The notes beneath the pieces are model-generated. The model made no database searches, had not been told where the DNA came from, and saw only the letters and a list, made by a program, of their open reading frames with translations. Made by a program: the position numbers and the translations under genes. This document shows, piece after piece, positions 50,782 to 59,656 of a DNA stretch of 64,000 bases; position 1 is the first letter of the stretch, and each line of letters begins with the position of its first letter. The stretch is from Arthrobacter sp. 9AX (GTDB lineage: Bacteria > Actinomycetota > Actinomycetes > Actinomycetales > Micrococcaceae), in contig NZ_LR733293.1 in NCBI RefSeq assembly GCF_902506095.1, forward strand, positions 3,264,487 through 3,328,486, in the 5' to 3' direction.

Positions 50782-51213
50782 CTAGGCGTTCATCCGCTTG
50801 CGTTCGGAGATGTGCTCCACGAGCTCGCCGACGCGCTGCTCGGAGTAGTTGCGGGCGATGTCCCCCTGGCTGATGATCCCCACCAATTTGTGGTCGGCGA
50901 TGACCGGAAGCCGGCGGACCTGATGGGTCTCCATCATTTCGATGGCCGCGTCAACGTTCGCATCGGCGTCGATCCAGTAGGGCCGGCCCGAGGCGAGGTC
51001 GCGGGCCATCATTTCGCGGGGATCGCGTCCGGCAGCCACACACTTGAGCACGATGTCGCGGTCGGTGATCATTCCCCGCAGTTTGCCGTCATCACCACAG
51101 ATCGGCAACGATCCGCAGTCCAGGTCCAGCATCATCCGGGCAGCATCGGCGAGGGACTGGCTTTCCTTAATACACTGTGCGTCCGTCGTCATGAATTCAC
51201 GTACGGCACTCAT
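50782..51213 (-). CDS. CBS-domain-pair protein
   Basis: This 143-residue protein consists only of two CBS modules. It starts MSAVREFMTTDAQCIKESQSLADAARMML and has MITDRDIVLKCVAAGRDP and VRRLPVIADHKLVGIISQGDIARN. Such stand-alone Bateman modules bind adenine nucleotides and sense energy or redox state; the partner is unknown. ATG 51213 has GGAGG seven bases upstream. The gene is read away from tRNA-Tyr. Confidence 0.88.
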   Translation of the reverse strand: MSAVREFMTTDAQCIKESQSLADAARMMLDLDCGSLPICGDDGKLRGMITDRDIVLKCVAAGRDPREMMARDLASGRPYWIDADANVDAAIEMMETHQVRRLPVIADHKLVGIISQGDIARNYSEQRVGELVEHISERKRMNA

Positions 51214-51401
51214 TGGTCCTCCTTTATCGATTACTGGATCGACGCAGGGCATCGGGCACGTGCGCCGATGCTGCCAGATTACGCCCGTGCCACTGCCATG
51301 TCGACGACGGTTTTGCGGCTTTTGCGGTCCGCGTCCGGTCCTGTCTGGAGAGGTGTTGCAGGACGTGACGGGGCGTTTCATCCCGAGACCCTGAAGACAC
51401 G

Positions 51402-51436
51402 AAAAAGCCTCCGGAACATGTGTTCCGGAGGCTTTT
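51402..51436. terminator. Strong bidirectional terminator near tRNA-Tyr
   Basis: GCCTCCGGAACA (51407-51418) and TGTTCCGGAGGC (51421-51432) form a perfect 12-bp stem. On the reverse strand the stem is followed by TTTTT, and on the + strand by TTTT. It lies eight bases after the tRNA-Tyr 3' end and should end that transcript before the CBS gene. Confidence 0.8.
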
Positions 51437-51443
51437 CCTTGGG

Positions 51444-51525
51444 TGGCAGATGAGGGATTCGAACCCCCGTAGGCGTTGCCAGCTGATTTACAGTCAGCCC
51501 CCTTTGGCCGCTCGGGTAATCTGCC
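51444..51525 (-). tRNA. tRNA-Tyr (anticodon GTA)
   Basis: This 82-base tRNA has acceptor stem GGCAGAT paired with ATCTGCC, anticodon stem GCTGA/TCAGC with loop CTGTAAA (anticodon GTA), and a long variable arm as in class II tRNA-Tyr. The T-arm contains GGTTCGAATCC. The discriminator is A, and CCA is not encoded. Confidence 0.94.
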
Positions 51526-51704
51526 GAACTTCAAAAGAAGTACCCGCTGATGCAGTCTGTGGAAGGTCCGTTTCCGGGCCGTTCCGCTTCCAGTAACCGC
51601 GGGCAAGACAACTTTACAGAACTTCCGCCGAAGAATCGAATCGGCGCGCAAAAGCCCGGATTCCCGCGGATTTCGGCTCCTTAAGACCCCTCGAAAGGCC
51701 GCTG

Positions 51705-51959
51705 TCAGGCCTCGCCCAGGATCCTGCCGGCGAGCTTCGCCTCAAACTTCACGGCCTGCTCCTCGGTGATCTGGTTCAGCTGCACCGCGCGTAGCAGGTC
51801 CTCGCGGACGCCGTCCATCCGGGAGGACGCGTCGGCCACAGGGCTGAAAACGATGGACGCTGCCACCGCCGCTGCCGCCACCGAGGTAGCTGCTGTTGCC
51901 ACCGCCCCGGCCGCCGCCGATGTGGTTCGTGTGAGGTAGCGGATGGCTTTGCGGTGCAT
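51705..51959 (-). CDS. Small hypothetical protein with one membrane segment
   Basis: This 84-residue protein has an Ala/Val/Thr-rich hydrophobic segment (about 13-40, TSAAAGAVATAATSVAAAAVAASIVF). A soluble C-terminal tail (MDGVREDLLRAVQLNQITEEQAVKFEAKLAGRI) looks like one or two amphipathic helices. ATG 51959 has AAAGGA five bases upstream, better than the in-frame ATG 51992. Nothing identifies the function. It stands alone between tRNA-Tyr and the divergent yajQ-like gene. Confidence 0.6.
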   Translation of the reverse strand: MHRKAIRYLTRTTSAAAGAVATAATSVAAAAVAASIVFSPVADASSRMDGVREDLLRAVQLNQITEEQAVKFEAKLAGRILGEA

Positions 51960-52144
51960 GGTGTTCCTTTCGTGCAGCTCCAATTCCTCCAACTCTGCCG
52001 GGGCCTCCTTCGTTCCCTCGGGGTGTCCGCTGAGAGGGAACTGTGAAAGTCCGGCGCCCCACCAACAGCAGCATCCGTATTAGGCTTGAATGCAGCGATC
52101 CCGGCCTTTCCGCGGACAAGGCCCCCACCAGCACAAGGAGAGTC

Positions 52145-52636
52145 ATGGCAGGCGAGTCAACGTTCGACGTCGTAAGCAAAGTGGACAAGCAGGAAGTGGC
52201 CAACGCACTGAACCAGGCACAGAAGGAACTGGCCCAGCGCTACGACTTCAAGGGTGTCGGCGCGGAGGTGGACTTCAGCGGCGAAAAGATCCTGATGAAG
52301 GCCAACTCCGAGGAACGCGTCCTGGCGGTCCTGGACGTCCTCCAGTCCAAGCTGATCCGCCGCGGCATCTCCCTGAAGTCGCTCGACACCGGGGAGCCCT
52401 ACGCCTCCGGCAAGGAGTTCCGCCTCGAAGCCTCCATCAAGGAGGGCATCGCCCAGGACCTGGCCAAGAAGATCAATAAGCTGATCCGCGACGAAGCCCC
52501 CAAGTCGGTAAAGTCCCAGATCCAGGGCGACGAACTGCGGGTGACGTCCAAGTCACGCGACGACCTCCAGGCAACCATGGCGCTGCTGAAGGACTTCGAC
52601 GAGGCCGACCTGCAGTTTGTGAACTTCCGCAGCTAG
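52145..52636 (+). CDS. YajQ-family nucleotide-binding protein
   Basis: This 163-residue YajQ/DUF520 protein has FDVVSKVDKQEVANALNQAQKELAQRYDFKGVGAEVDFSGEKI and ends with ALLKDFDEADLQFVNFRS. The family forms two ferredoxin-like folds and is reported in some bacteria to bind cyclic-di-GMP; the substrate here is unproven. Length matches the family. ATG 52145 follows AAGGAG at good spacing. It is monocistronic and followed by a repeat-rich gap. Confidence 0.93.
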   Translation: MAGESTFDVVSKVDKQEVANALNQAQKELAQRYDFKGVGAEVDFSGEKILMKANSEERVLAVLDVLQSKLIRRGISLKSLDTGEPYASGKEFRLEASIKEGIAQDLAKKINKLIRDEAPKSVKSQIQGDELRVTSKSRDDLQATMALLKDFDEADLQFVNFRS

Positions 52637-52680
52637 CAGCCGGCGCCGTCGGTTTTCGACGCGCAAATGCTCTGCCGCTG

Positions 52681-52760
52681 CGCAAAAACGCCGACGCTGT
52701 CCTTATTCGGGTAGCGCCGGCGTTTTTGCGTAGCGAGGGCGGTTTTTGCGTGTCGAGGGT
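52681..52760. repeat. Inverted and direct repeat element between yajQ and htpX
   Basis: CGCAAAAACGCCG (52681-52693) and CGGCGTTTTTGCG (52718-52730) are perfect inverted repeats with an extra CGCT/AGCG pairing inside. The unit GGCGTTTTTGCGTAGCGAGGG (52719-52739) is then repeated directly, with small changes, at 52739-52760 (GGCGGTTTTTGCGTGTCGAGGG). The hairpin may end yajQ transcription. The repeated unit suggests a small dispersed intergenic element. Confidence 0.5.
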
Positions 52761-52766
52761 GAGGAA

Positions 52767-53633
52767 TCAGCGCGGCCTGCCGGCCATGCGTTCCAGCCGG
52801 GAGATCCTGTCCCGCATGGGCGGGTGCGTGGCGAACAGCTTTTTGATGGCGCCGCCGCGGAACGGGTTGGCGATCATCAGGTGCGAGGCGTTCACCAGCC
52901 GCTGGTCCTGCGGCAGCGGCGCGATGGCGACGCCCTGTTCGATCTTGTGCAGGGCCGAGGCGAGCGCCAGCGGATCGCCGGTCAGCCTGGAACCGTCCTC
53001 GTCGGCGTCGTACTCCCTGGTGCGGGAGATGGCCATCTGGATCAGTGACGCCGCAAAGGGTGCGAGCAGTGCCATGGCGATCATCGCCAGGGGGTTGGAG
53101 TTGCGCCGGTCGCCGCCGCCAAAGAACAACAGCGTCTGGCCTACCGAGGTGATGACGCCGGCGACGGCGGCTGCAACCGATGAGGTGAGGATGTCGCGGT
53201 TGTAGACATGCATGAGTTCATGTCCCAGGACACCGCGGAGTTCGCGGGCATCCAGGAGCTGCAGGATTCCTTCGGTGCAGCAGACTGCCGCGTTCCGCGG
53301 GTTCCGGCCCGTAGCGAAGGCATTGGGGTTCATGGTGGGCGAGACGTAGATCCGTGGCATCGGCTGGTTGGCACGCACGGACAGCTCCCTCACGATCTGG
53401 TACAGCTGGGGCGCCTGCGCCTCGGTGACCGGGTAGGCCTGCATGGACCGGATGGCGATCTTGTCGCTGTTCCAGTACCCGTACGCGGTGGTGCCCACCC
53501 CCACCAGCGCCATGATCCAGATGGGCGCCGAGCTGCGGGTGCCGGCGCCGATGAGCGCTCCGAGGCCCAGCAGCACCGCCCACAGCACACCGAAAAGCGC
53601 AGCAGTCTTCAGGCCGTTGTGATGTTTGTGCAC
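52767..53633 (-). CDS. htpX: Zinc metalloprotease HtpX homologue
   Basis: This 288-residue membrane protease of family M48B has two N-terminal membrane helices (about 10-30 and 36-53). The zinc motif is HELMH (His138, Glu139, His142, in GVLGHELMHVYNRDI), with a further metal-binding Glu in REYDADEDGS. A further membrane pair lies at about 150-200. It degrades misfolded membrane proteins in other bacteria. The GTG start at 53633 follows GGAGG. It lies 34 bases from the MFS gene, on the same strand. Confidence 0.92.
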   Translation of the reverse strand: MHKHHNGLKTAALFGVLWAVLLGLGALIGAGTRSSAPIWIMALVGVGTTAYGYWNSDKIAIRSMQAYPVTEAQAPQLYQIVRELSVRANQPMPRIYVSPTMNPNAFATGRNPRNAAVCCTEGILQLLDARELRGVLGHELMHVYNRDILTSSVAAAVAGVITSVGQTLLFFGGGDRRNSNPLAMIAMALLAPFAASLIQMAISRTREYDADEDGSRLTGDPLALASALHKIEQGVAIAPLPQDQRLVNASHLMIANPFRGGAIKKLFATHPPMRDRISRLERMAGRPR

Positions 53634-53666
53634 ATTTCCTCCTCGCTCATCTATGGGAACGGCTTA

Positions 53667-54938
53667 CTAAGGGGCCGGGTTCCGCGCATCGTACCTTTGG
53701 AATCCCGGCTGCAGCTTCGCCGCCACCCATGCTCCCGCGATGCAGAGCACCCCGCCGAGCAGCAGGACCGAACCCTCGGTCAGGATTTTGGTCGCGCCGC
53801 CGGCCAGGAGATCGCCGATCCTGGGGCCGCCCGCCACCACCACAATGAACACGCCCTGGAGGCGTCCGCGGAGGTGGTCCGGGGTGGCGGCCTGCAGGAT
53901 GGTGTTCCGGAAAACGCTGCTGATCGAATCGGCGATTCCGGCCAGGGCGCAGCAGACCGCCGCGGGCAGCAACCAGACCGTGACCGCCCCGTCCGGGGCA
54001 CGACCGGCCAGGAGCACCACCATCCCGAAGGCCGCCATCGAGGCGCCCCATCCCATGACGGAGAAGACCACGGCACTCCCCTGCCACCGGACAGCGCCCA
54101 GCGGCCCGGAAAACAGCCCCGCCAGGAAGGCGCCAATGGCGGTGGAAGCCAGCAGCACACCCACTGTTGCTTCGCCGCCGCCGATCATCACAGCGCCTAC
54201 GGCCGGCATCAGGGCCCGGGGCTGGGCGAGGATCATGGCAATCAGGTCAATCACGAAGGTCATCCGGAGGTTGGGCCTGGTGCCCAGGAAGCGGAATCCC
54301 TCGATGACGGAGCGGATGCCGGCCCTGCTCCGGCTTCCCGAGGGCGGCAGGGCCGGCAGCCGGTAGACCGCCCACAGCACCAAAGCGAAGCTGATGAAGT
54401 CGATGGTGTACGTCCAGCCGAACCCTATCCAGGCCACCAGTACGCCGGCCAACAACGGCCCCGCGGTCATGGCCAGGCCGAAGGACATCATGCTGAGGGC
54501 GTTCGCTGCGGGCAGGAGTTCCTTGCGGATCAGCATGGGGAGGATGGCGCTGCGGGCGGGCTGGTTGATGGCTTGCGCGCCGCTTTGCACCGCCACCAGG
54601 ACGTACAGGATCCAGACGTTGCCCAGCTGCAGCCAGGACTGCAGGGCGATCAGCCCGGTGGTCAGCCACAGCACGGTGGAGGCCAGCAGGGCAACGCGGC
54701 GCCGGTCGTGGGAATCGGCGATGGAGCCACCCAGGAGCCCGCCGATGACCAGGGGCACCAGCGCGAAGATCGCCAAAAGCCCCACGTAGAAGCTGTCCTG
54801 GGTCAGCCGGTAAATCTCCAGGCCTACTGCCACCAAGGTGAGTTGGCTTCCGACGGCGGATACGGCCGATCCGAGCCAGAGCCGCCGGAAGTCCGGACTT
54901 TCCCTAAGCGGCGTGATATCAGCAAGCAGTTTCCCCAC
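53667..54938 (-). CDS. MFS transporter (EntS-like)
   Basis: This 423-residue major facilitator has 12 helices. The N-terminal region (DFRRLWLGSAVSAVGSQLTLVAVGLEIYRLTQDSFYVGLL) is typical of the EntS/DHA3 family, and GGSIADSHDRRRVALLAST is the motif-A-like loop. Relatives export siderophores or drugs. It is divergent from fur-katA over 95 bases that hold a Fur-type dyad, so iron or peroxide control is possible but not proven. The start is GTG 54938. htpX lies 34 bases downstream. Confidence 0.86.
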   Translation of the reverse strand: MGKLLADITPLRESPDFRRLWLGSAVSAVGSQLTLVAVGLEIYRLTQDSFYVGLLAIFALVPLVIGGLLGGSIADSHDRRRVALLASTVLWLTTGLIALQSWLQLGNVWILYVLVAVQSGAQAINQPARSAILPMLIRKELLPAANALSMMSFGLAMTAGPLLAGVLVAWIGFGWTYTIDFISFALVLWAVYRLPALPPSGSRSRAGIRSVIEGFRFLGTRPNLRMTFVIDLIAMILAQPRALMPAVGAVMIGGGEATVGVLLASTAIGAFLAGLFSGPLGAVRWQGSAVVFSVMGWGASMAAFGMVVLLAGRAPDGAVTVWLLPAAVCCALAGIADSISSVFRNTILQAATPDHLRGRLQGVFIVVVAGGPRIGDLLAGGATKILTEGSVLLLGGVLCIAGAWVAAKLQPGFQRYDARNPAP

Positions 54939-54993
54939 CCTGCAACCCTAGTGTTGCCGGGGCGTCCCAGGGTTCACCGCAGGTTAGCCAAGC

Positions 54994-55018
54994 CTTATTG
55001 TGAGAAAGTCAAAATAAG
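54994..55018. promoter_or_regulatory. Fur/PerR-type dyad upstream of fur-katA
   Basis: The sequence CTTATTxTGA (54994-55003) mirrors TCAxAATAAG (55009-55018), with nine paired bases per arm around a short centre. It lies 15 bases upstream of the regulator ATG and between divergent genes. Similar AT-rich dyads precede furA-katG and catR-catA in actinobacteria, where the Fur-like protein represses itself and catalase until peroxide inactivates it. Confidence 0.65.
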
Positions 55019-55033
55019 TGTTTGAATGGACCC

Positions 55034-55519
55034 ATGACGGAGCACTTTGACGGCCAGGAAGCATGGGCTGCGGCCCTGCGCGCCCACGGCCGCAGGGTAA
55101 CCAAACAGCGGCTGGCGGTACTCGCCGCCGTCGAACGCCATCCCCACTCCCCTGCAGAAAGCATCCTGGCCGCGGCCCGCGCCGAGCTCCCGGAGCTGAC
55201 GGCCCAGTCCGTGTACGTGGTGTTGGGAGACCTGACGGACCTGCACATGCTGCGCCGCTTCGAGCCGCCGCACTCCCCCGCACTGTATGAAACCCGCGTG
55301 GGCGACAACCACCACCACGCCATCTGCATCAGCTGCGGCCGTGTCGAGGACGTGGACTGCGCCGTCGGCCACGCCCCCTGCCTCACGCCGCACTGGGACG
55401 AGCAGGCCAAGCCGATGACCATCCAGATCGCCGACGTGATGTACCAGGGCATCTGCCAGGACTGCCAGCAGTCCCAACAACTTCCTTCCAATCGTCCCTC
55501 AGAAGAAATAGAGAAATAG
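55034..55519 (+). CDS. Fur-family regulator (peroxide-type, upstream of katA)
   Basis: This 161-residue Fur/PerR family repressor has an N-terminal winged helix ([50 protein letters not shown]). Metal ligands lie in [19 protein letters not shown]. Two CxxC pairs (ISCG region and CQDC) likely bind structural zinc. With katA starting eight bases after its stop and a dyad just upstream, it resembles actinobacterial CatR/FurA, which represses catalase until hydrogen peroxide oxidises its metal site. ATG 55034 was preferred over TTG 55022. Confidence 0.88.
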   Translation: MTEHFDGQEAWAAALRAHGRRVTKQRLAVLAAVERHPHSPAESILAAARAELPELTAQSVYVVLGDLTDLHMLRRFEPPHSPALYETRVGDNHHHAICISCGRVEDVDCAVGHAPCLTPHWDEQAKPMTIQIADVMYQGICQDCQQSQQLPSNRPSEEIEK

Positions 55520-55526
55520 GAGAACA

Positions 55527-57008
55527 ATGACTGCCATTTCAACAACCCAGTCAGGTGCCCCCGTTACGTCCGATGCGCACTCGAAGTCAGTTGGTGCCGA
55601 CGGTGCCATCATCCTGACTGACCACTATCTGGTGGAAAAGCTGGCCCAGTTCAACCGCGAGCGGGTGCCGGAGCGCGTTGTGCACGCCAAGGGTGGCGGC
55701 GCATTCGGTACGTTCAAGACCACCGAGGACGTGTCCAAGTACACGAAGGCAGCCTTCCTCCAGCCGGGCGTCGACACCGAGATGCTGATCCGCTTCTCCT
55801 CCGTCGCCGGCGAGAACGGTTCCCCGGACACCTGGCGCGATCCCCGCGGTTTCGCCGTGAAGTTCTACACCTCCGAGGGCAACTACGACCTCGTGGGCAA
55901 CAACACCCCCGTCTTCTTCATCCGCGACGGCATCAAGTTCCCGGACTTCATCCACTCCCAGAAGCGCCTCCCGGGCACCCACCTGCGTGACGCCGACATG
56001 CAGTGGGACTTCTGGACCCTGTCCCCCGAGTCCGCCCACCAGGTCACCTGGCTGATGGGTGACCGCGGCCTGCCCGCCTCCTGGCGTGAAATGCAGGGCT
56101 ACGGCTCACACACCTACCAGTGGATCAACGCCGAGGGCGAGCGGTTCTGGGTCAAGTACCACTTCAAGTCCAACCAGGGCGTGAACTCCATCAGCAGCGA
56201 GCAGGCTGAGCAGCTGGCGGGTTCGGACGCGGACTTCTACATCCGCGACCTGTCCGAGAACATCGCAGCGGGCAACTTCCCGTCCTGGGACCTGCACGTC
56301 CAGGTCATGCCCTACGAGGACGCCAAGACCTACCGCTTCAACCCGTTCGACCTGACCAAGGTCTGGCCGCACGCTGACTACCCCCTGATCAAGGTGGGCA
56401 CCATGGAGCTGAACCGGAACCCGGAGAACTACTTCGCGCAGATCGAGCAGGCCACCTTCGCGCCGTCGAACTTCGTGCCGGGCATCGCCGCTTCCCCGGA
56501 CAAGATGCTGCAGGCCCGCATCTTCTCCTACGCGGACGCACACCGCTACCGCGTGGGCACCAACCACGCCCAGATCCCGGTGAACCAGCCCAAGAACCAG
56601 GTCAACAACTACAGCCAGGACGGCGCCGGACGCATCCTGTTCAACGCTCCCTCGGTTCCGGTCTACGCACCGAACACCTTCGGCGGCCCCGCAGCTGTCG
56701 AGCCGCAGAACCCGGCCGGCGGCTGGGAGAACGACGGCGAATTGACCCTCTCCGCGCACTCCCTGCACGCCGAGGACAACGACTTTGTCCAGGCCGGCGC
56801 GCTGTACCGTGAGGTCTACGACGAGGCCGCCAAGGCCCGTTTCCTGGAGACCATCACCGGTGCAGTGGGCGGCGTCAAGAGCCCCGGCATCAAGGAACGC
56901 GCCATCCAGTACTGGACCAATGTTGACGCCGAGCTCGGTGCCAAGCTGCGCGCCAACCTCGGCGCAGCCGCGCTCTCCGACGCAGAGGCTGCCAACAAGA
57001 TCGGCTGA
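55527..57008 (+). CDS. katA: Catalase (heme, clade 3 type)
   Basis: This 493-residue mono-functional heme catalase breaks down hydrogen peroxide. It has the distal His53 in [15 protein letters not shown], the NADPH-binding-type region, and the proximal heme-Tyr motif [14 protein letters not shown]. Its small-subunit length and the lack of a C-terminal flavodoxin-like domain place it with clade-3-like enzymes. ATG 55527 follows a GGAG site, eight bases after fur. A strong terminator lies 23 bases after the stop. Confidence 0.96.
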   Translation: MTAISTTQSGAPVTSDAHSKSVGADGAIILTDHYLVEKLAQFNRERVPERVVHAKGGGAFGTFKTTEDVSKYTKAAFLQPGVDTEMLIRFSSVAGENGSPDTWRDPRGFAVKFYTSEGNYDLVGNNTPVFFIRDGIKFPDFIHSQKRLPGTHLRDADMQWDFWTLSPESAHQVTWLMGDRGLPASWREMQGYGSHTYQWINAEGERFWVKYHFKSNQGVNSISSEQAEQLAGSDADFYIRDLSENIAAGNFPSWDLHVQVMPYEDAKTYRFNPFDLTKVWPHADYPLIKVGTMELNRNPENYFAQIEQATFAPSNFVPGIAASPDKMLQARIFSYADAHRYRVGTNHAQIPVNQPKNQVNNYSQDGAGRILFNAPSVPVYAPNTFGGPAAVEPQNPAGGWENDGELTLSAHSLHAEDNDFVQAGALYREVYDEAAKARFLETITGAVGGVKSPGIKERAIQYWTNVDAELGAKLRANLGAAALSDAEAANKIG

Positions 57009-57030
57009 CCCAGCCCTTCCTGAGCTCCTG

Positions 57031-57073
57031 AAAACCACCCCGTCACGGTCTCTCGTGGCGGGGTGGTTTTTTT
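57031..57073 (+). terminator. Terminator of the fur-katA operon
   Basis: AAAACCACCCCG...CACG and CGTGGCGGGGTGGTTTT pair into a long GC-rich stem with a short loop, followed by a run of seven T. It lies 22 bases after the katA stop and is a clear intrinsic terminator. Confidence 0.88.
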
Positions 57074-57135
57074 GCTTTTCCACATAGCCGGTGCCGGCCA
57101 TGGCCGCCGCTGCCCGGTGTCCCTAGGATCGACGC

Positions 57136-57771
57136 ATGACAACTTTCCAGGGGATCCCCGCCGCCGCCTTTGGGTTCTATGAGGAACTGCAGGACAACAA
57201 CAACCGTGAGTGGTGGCTGGAAAACAAGGACCGCTACCACACGCTGGTCCGGGATCCGTTCACGGCGCTGCTGGCGGAGCTGGAGCCACGGTTTGGGTCC
57301 GGCAAGATCTTCCGGCCCAACAGGGATATCCGGTTCTCGCAGGACAAGTCACCCTACAAAACAGCCCAGGGGGCTTTTGCGTCGGTCCAGGAAGGGGTGG
57401 GCTTCTACCTCCAGGTCAGCGCGGACGGCCTGCTGGTGGGCGGTGGCTACCACTCCCACACGCCGGCCCAGCTGGCCAGGTACCGCAACTCAGTGGATGC
57501 CTCGGGCACCGGCGAAGCACTCCGGCACATTGTCGAAGCCGTCGGCGCTGCCGGTTTTGCGGTGGAGGGTGAGAAGCTCAAAACAGTTCCACGCGGATAC
57601 CCGCAGGACCATCCCCGGGCCGAACTCCTGAAGCACAAGTCCCTCTCCGCTGCGACGGACCTCGGGCAGCCGGGCTGGCTGGCCACGCCGGGCGCGGCCC
57701 AGGAGATTGCCGCGCTGTGGGAGGAACTGCGGCCGCTGGTGGACTGGGTGGGCCGGCACGCCGCGCCGTAG
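57136..57771 (+). CDS. DUF2461-domain protein
   Basis: This 211-residue protein of DUF2461 (TIGR02453) has QGIPAAAFGFYEELQDNNNREWWLENKDRYHTLVRDPF, then FRPNRDIRFSQDKSPYKTAQGAF and GVGFYLQVSADGLLVGGGYHSH. The function is unknown. The ATG at 57136 gives the family length. It is alone on the + strand after katA and is followed by a large hairpin. Confidence 0.85.
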   Translation: MTTFQGIPAAAFGFYEELQDNNNREWWLENKDRYHTLVRDPFTALLAELEPRFGSGKIFRPNRDIRFSQDKSPYKTAQGAFASVQEGVGFYLQVSADGLLVGGGYHSHTPAQLARYRNSVDASGTGEALRHIVEAVGAAGFAVEGEKLKTVPRGYPQDHPRAELLKHKSLSAATDLGQPGWLATPGAAQEIAALWEELRPLVDWVGRHAAP

Positions 57772-57871
57772 CCTCTGGCACCAGCCTCAGTGGTCTCGTC
57801 AGGCGGCAGCTTAAGCGTCCTCGTCAGCGGCAGTTCCCCGTTGCAGGAGCGGATCCGGGCCACCCGGCAGA

Positions 57872-57914
57872 CACAGAACCGCCCGCCGATTCCAGATCGG
57901 CGGGCGGTTCTGTG
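57872..57914. terminator. Perfect 19-bp hairpin between convergent genes
   Basis: CACAGAACCGCCCGCCGAT and ATCGGCGGGCGGTTCTGTG form a perfect 19-bp stem with a five-base loop. It lies between the DUF2461 stop (57771) and the APC permease stop (57937) of the opposite strand and can end both. There is no U-run. Confidence 0.65.
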
Positions 57915-57936
57915 CGGATTCTGCGGATACGTGACC

Positions 57937-59508
57937 TCAGGCGCGGGTCAGCTCATCCTCACCGTCGCCGGCCTTACTGGCCTCAACACGGGTGCCGGCT
58001 GCAGCGGGAGCGCCGTTGACGGCGGTGTTGGCCGTGGCGAACCGCTCGTTCAGGCGGGAGTGGCGCTGGCCGTAGGCGAAGTAGATCGCCAGCCCGATCG
58101 CCAGCCAGATGGCAAAGAAGATCCAGGTCTCCACGGCCAGGTTGGTCATCAGGTAGAGACACAGCACCGCGGACACCACCGGCAGGACCTTGCCGAACGG
58201 TACGCGGAAGGCAGGCTTGAGGTCCGGGCGCTTCCTGCGCAGCACCAGGATGCCGAGGCTCACCACCACAAACGCGGACAGCGTGCCGATGTTGATCATT
58301 TCCTCGAGCAGGTCCACGTTGGTCAGCCCGGCCACCAAAGCTACGGCGGCGCCGCAGATGATCTGGAGGCGGACCGGCGTGGAGCGCTTGTCGCTGGTCT
58401 TGGACAGCGACCGGGGCAGGAGGCCGTCGCGGCTCATGGCCAGGACCACGCGGGACAGGCCCATAAGAAGGACCATGATCACGGTGGTCAGGCCCACCAG
58501 CGAACCGAAGGCGATGACCTTGGCGGCGGAGGTGTCGCCCACTGCCTCGAAGGCGGTGGTGAGCGTTGGGCTCTCCGCTTCGGCCAACTGGGTGTAGGAA
58601 ACCATGCCGGTCAGGGCAAGGGACACCAGGATGTACAGCAGCGTCACCAGCGCAAGGCCGCCGAAGATGCCTCGCGGGAGGGTCTTTTGCGGGTTCTTGA
58701 CTTCCTCGGCGGAGGTGGCCACCACGTCGAAGCCGATGAAGGCAAAGAACACCAGCGCGGCACCGGCGAAGATGCCGAGGGTGCCGTACTGTGCCGGAGC
58801 GGCTCCGGTAAGGAAGCCAAAGAACGACTGCTTCAGGACGTCCGCGGCACCAGTGCCGCCGGTCGGCTCAGCGGCGGGGATAAAGGGGCTGTAGTTCTCA
58901 AACTTCACGTAGGTGAAGCCGACGACGATCACAAAGAGGACCACGCCGATCTTGATGAGGGTGAAAATGTTGCCCACGCGCGCGGACAGCTTGGTGCCCA
59001 GCACCAGCAGCAGGGTGAAGACCGCCACGATGAGGAAGGCACCCCAGTAGAGGTCCACCCCGCCGAGCGGGATGGCCGCCGGAATGTCGGCACCCATCAG
59101 GGCGAACACTTTACTGAGGTAGATGCCCCAGTATTTGGCGATGACGGCCGCCGCGGTGAAGAGCTCCAGGATCAGGTTCCAGCCAATGATCCAGGCAAGG
59201 AGTTCACCCATGGTGGCGTACGTGAACACGTACGCGGAGCCGGCGACGGGGATCGCGGTGGCAAATTCGGCGTAGCACATGATGGCGAGGGCGCACGTGA
59301 TGGCGGCGATGGCAAAGGACAACGTCACGGCGGGGCCGGAGAAGTTCGCTGCAGCCTTGGCACCGACGGAGAAGATGCCGGCACCCACTGCCACCGCAAC
59401 GCCCATGATCATCAGGTCCCATGTGCTGAGGGACCGTTTGAGCTTGCGTCCGGGTTCATCGGCGTCAGCGATGGACTGCTCGATTGATTTGGTCCGGAGA
59501 AGGTTCAT
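57937..59508 (-). CDS. APC-family amino acid permease
   Basis: This 523-residue importer has about 12 membrane helices. The helix-1 motif is GVAVAVGAGIFSVGAKAAANFSGPAVTLSFAIAAITCALAIMCYAEFATAIPVAGSAYVFTYATMGE, typical of cationic amino acid/CAT-type APC proteins. The C-terminus is charged and ends GDGEDELTRA. ATG 59508 matches the usual family start MNLLRTKSIEQSIADADEPGRKL, but its ribosome site is weak. The substrate is not told by the sequence. A hairpin separates it from the DUF779-ald unit upstream. Confidence 0.88.
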   Translation of the reverse strand: MNLLRTKSIEQSIADADEPGRKLKRSLSTWDLMIMGVAVAVGAGIFSVGAKAAANFSGPAVTLSFAIAAITCALAIMCYAEFATAIPVAGSAYVFTYATMGELLAWIIGWNLILELFTAAAVIAKYWGIYLSKVFALMGADIPAAIPLGGVDLYWGAFLIVAVFTLLLVLGTKLSARVGNIFTLIKIGVVLFVIVVGFTYVKFENYSPFIPAAEPTGGTGAADVLKQSFFGFLTGAAPAQYGTLGIFAGAALVFFAFIGFDVVATSAEEVKNPQKTLPRGIFGGLALVTLLYILVSLALTGMVSYTQLAEAESPTLTTAFEAVGDTSAAKVIAFGSLVGLTTVIMVLLMGLSRVVLAMSRDGLLPRSLSKTSDKRSTPVRLQIICGAAVALVAGLTNVDLLEEMINIGTLSAFVVVSLGILVLRRKRPDLKPAFRVPFGKVLPVVSAVLCLYLMTNLAVETWIFFAIWLAIGLAIYFAYGQRHSRLNERFATANTAVNGAPAAAGTRVEASKAGDGEDELTRA

Positions 59509-59601
59509 AGGGGGTTCACAATCCTGGTTTCTGATGGAAACAGACCTATCAACGATAGTGTCCATCCACTGGACGGTCCCAATTGTTCCGGATGGTGAGA
59601 C

Positions 59602-59639
59602 GGGAAAAGCCCGGTCCTTTCTTCGGACCGGGCTTTCCC
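59602..59639 (-). terminator. Terminator-like hairpin downstream of DUF779 gene
   Basis: AAAGCCCGGTCC (59606-59617) and GGACCGGGCTTT (59625-59636) form a 12-bp stem, extended by GGG/CCC outside, with a seven-base loop. It lies 20 bases past the DUF779 stop on the reverse strand and before the APC permease. The U-run is poor, but the position fits the end of the ald operon. Confidence 0.6.
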
Positions 59640-59656
59640 GCGCAGAATTTTTGCTC

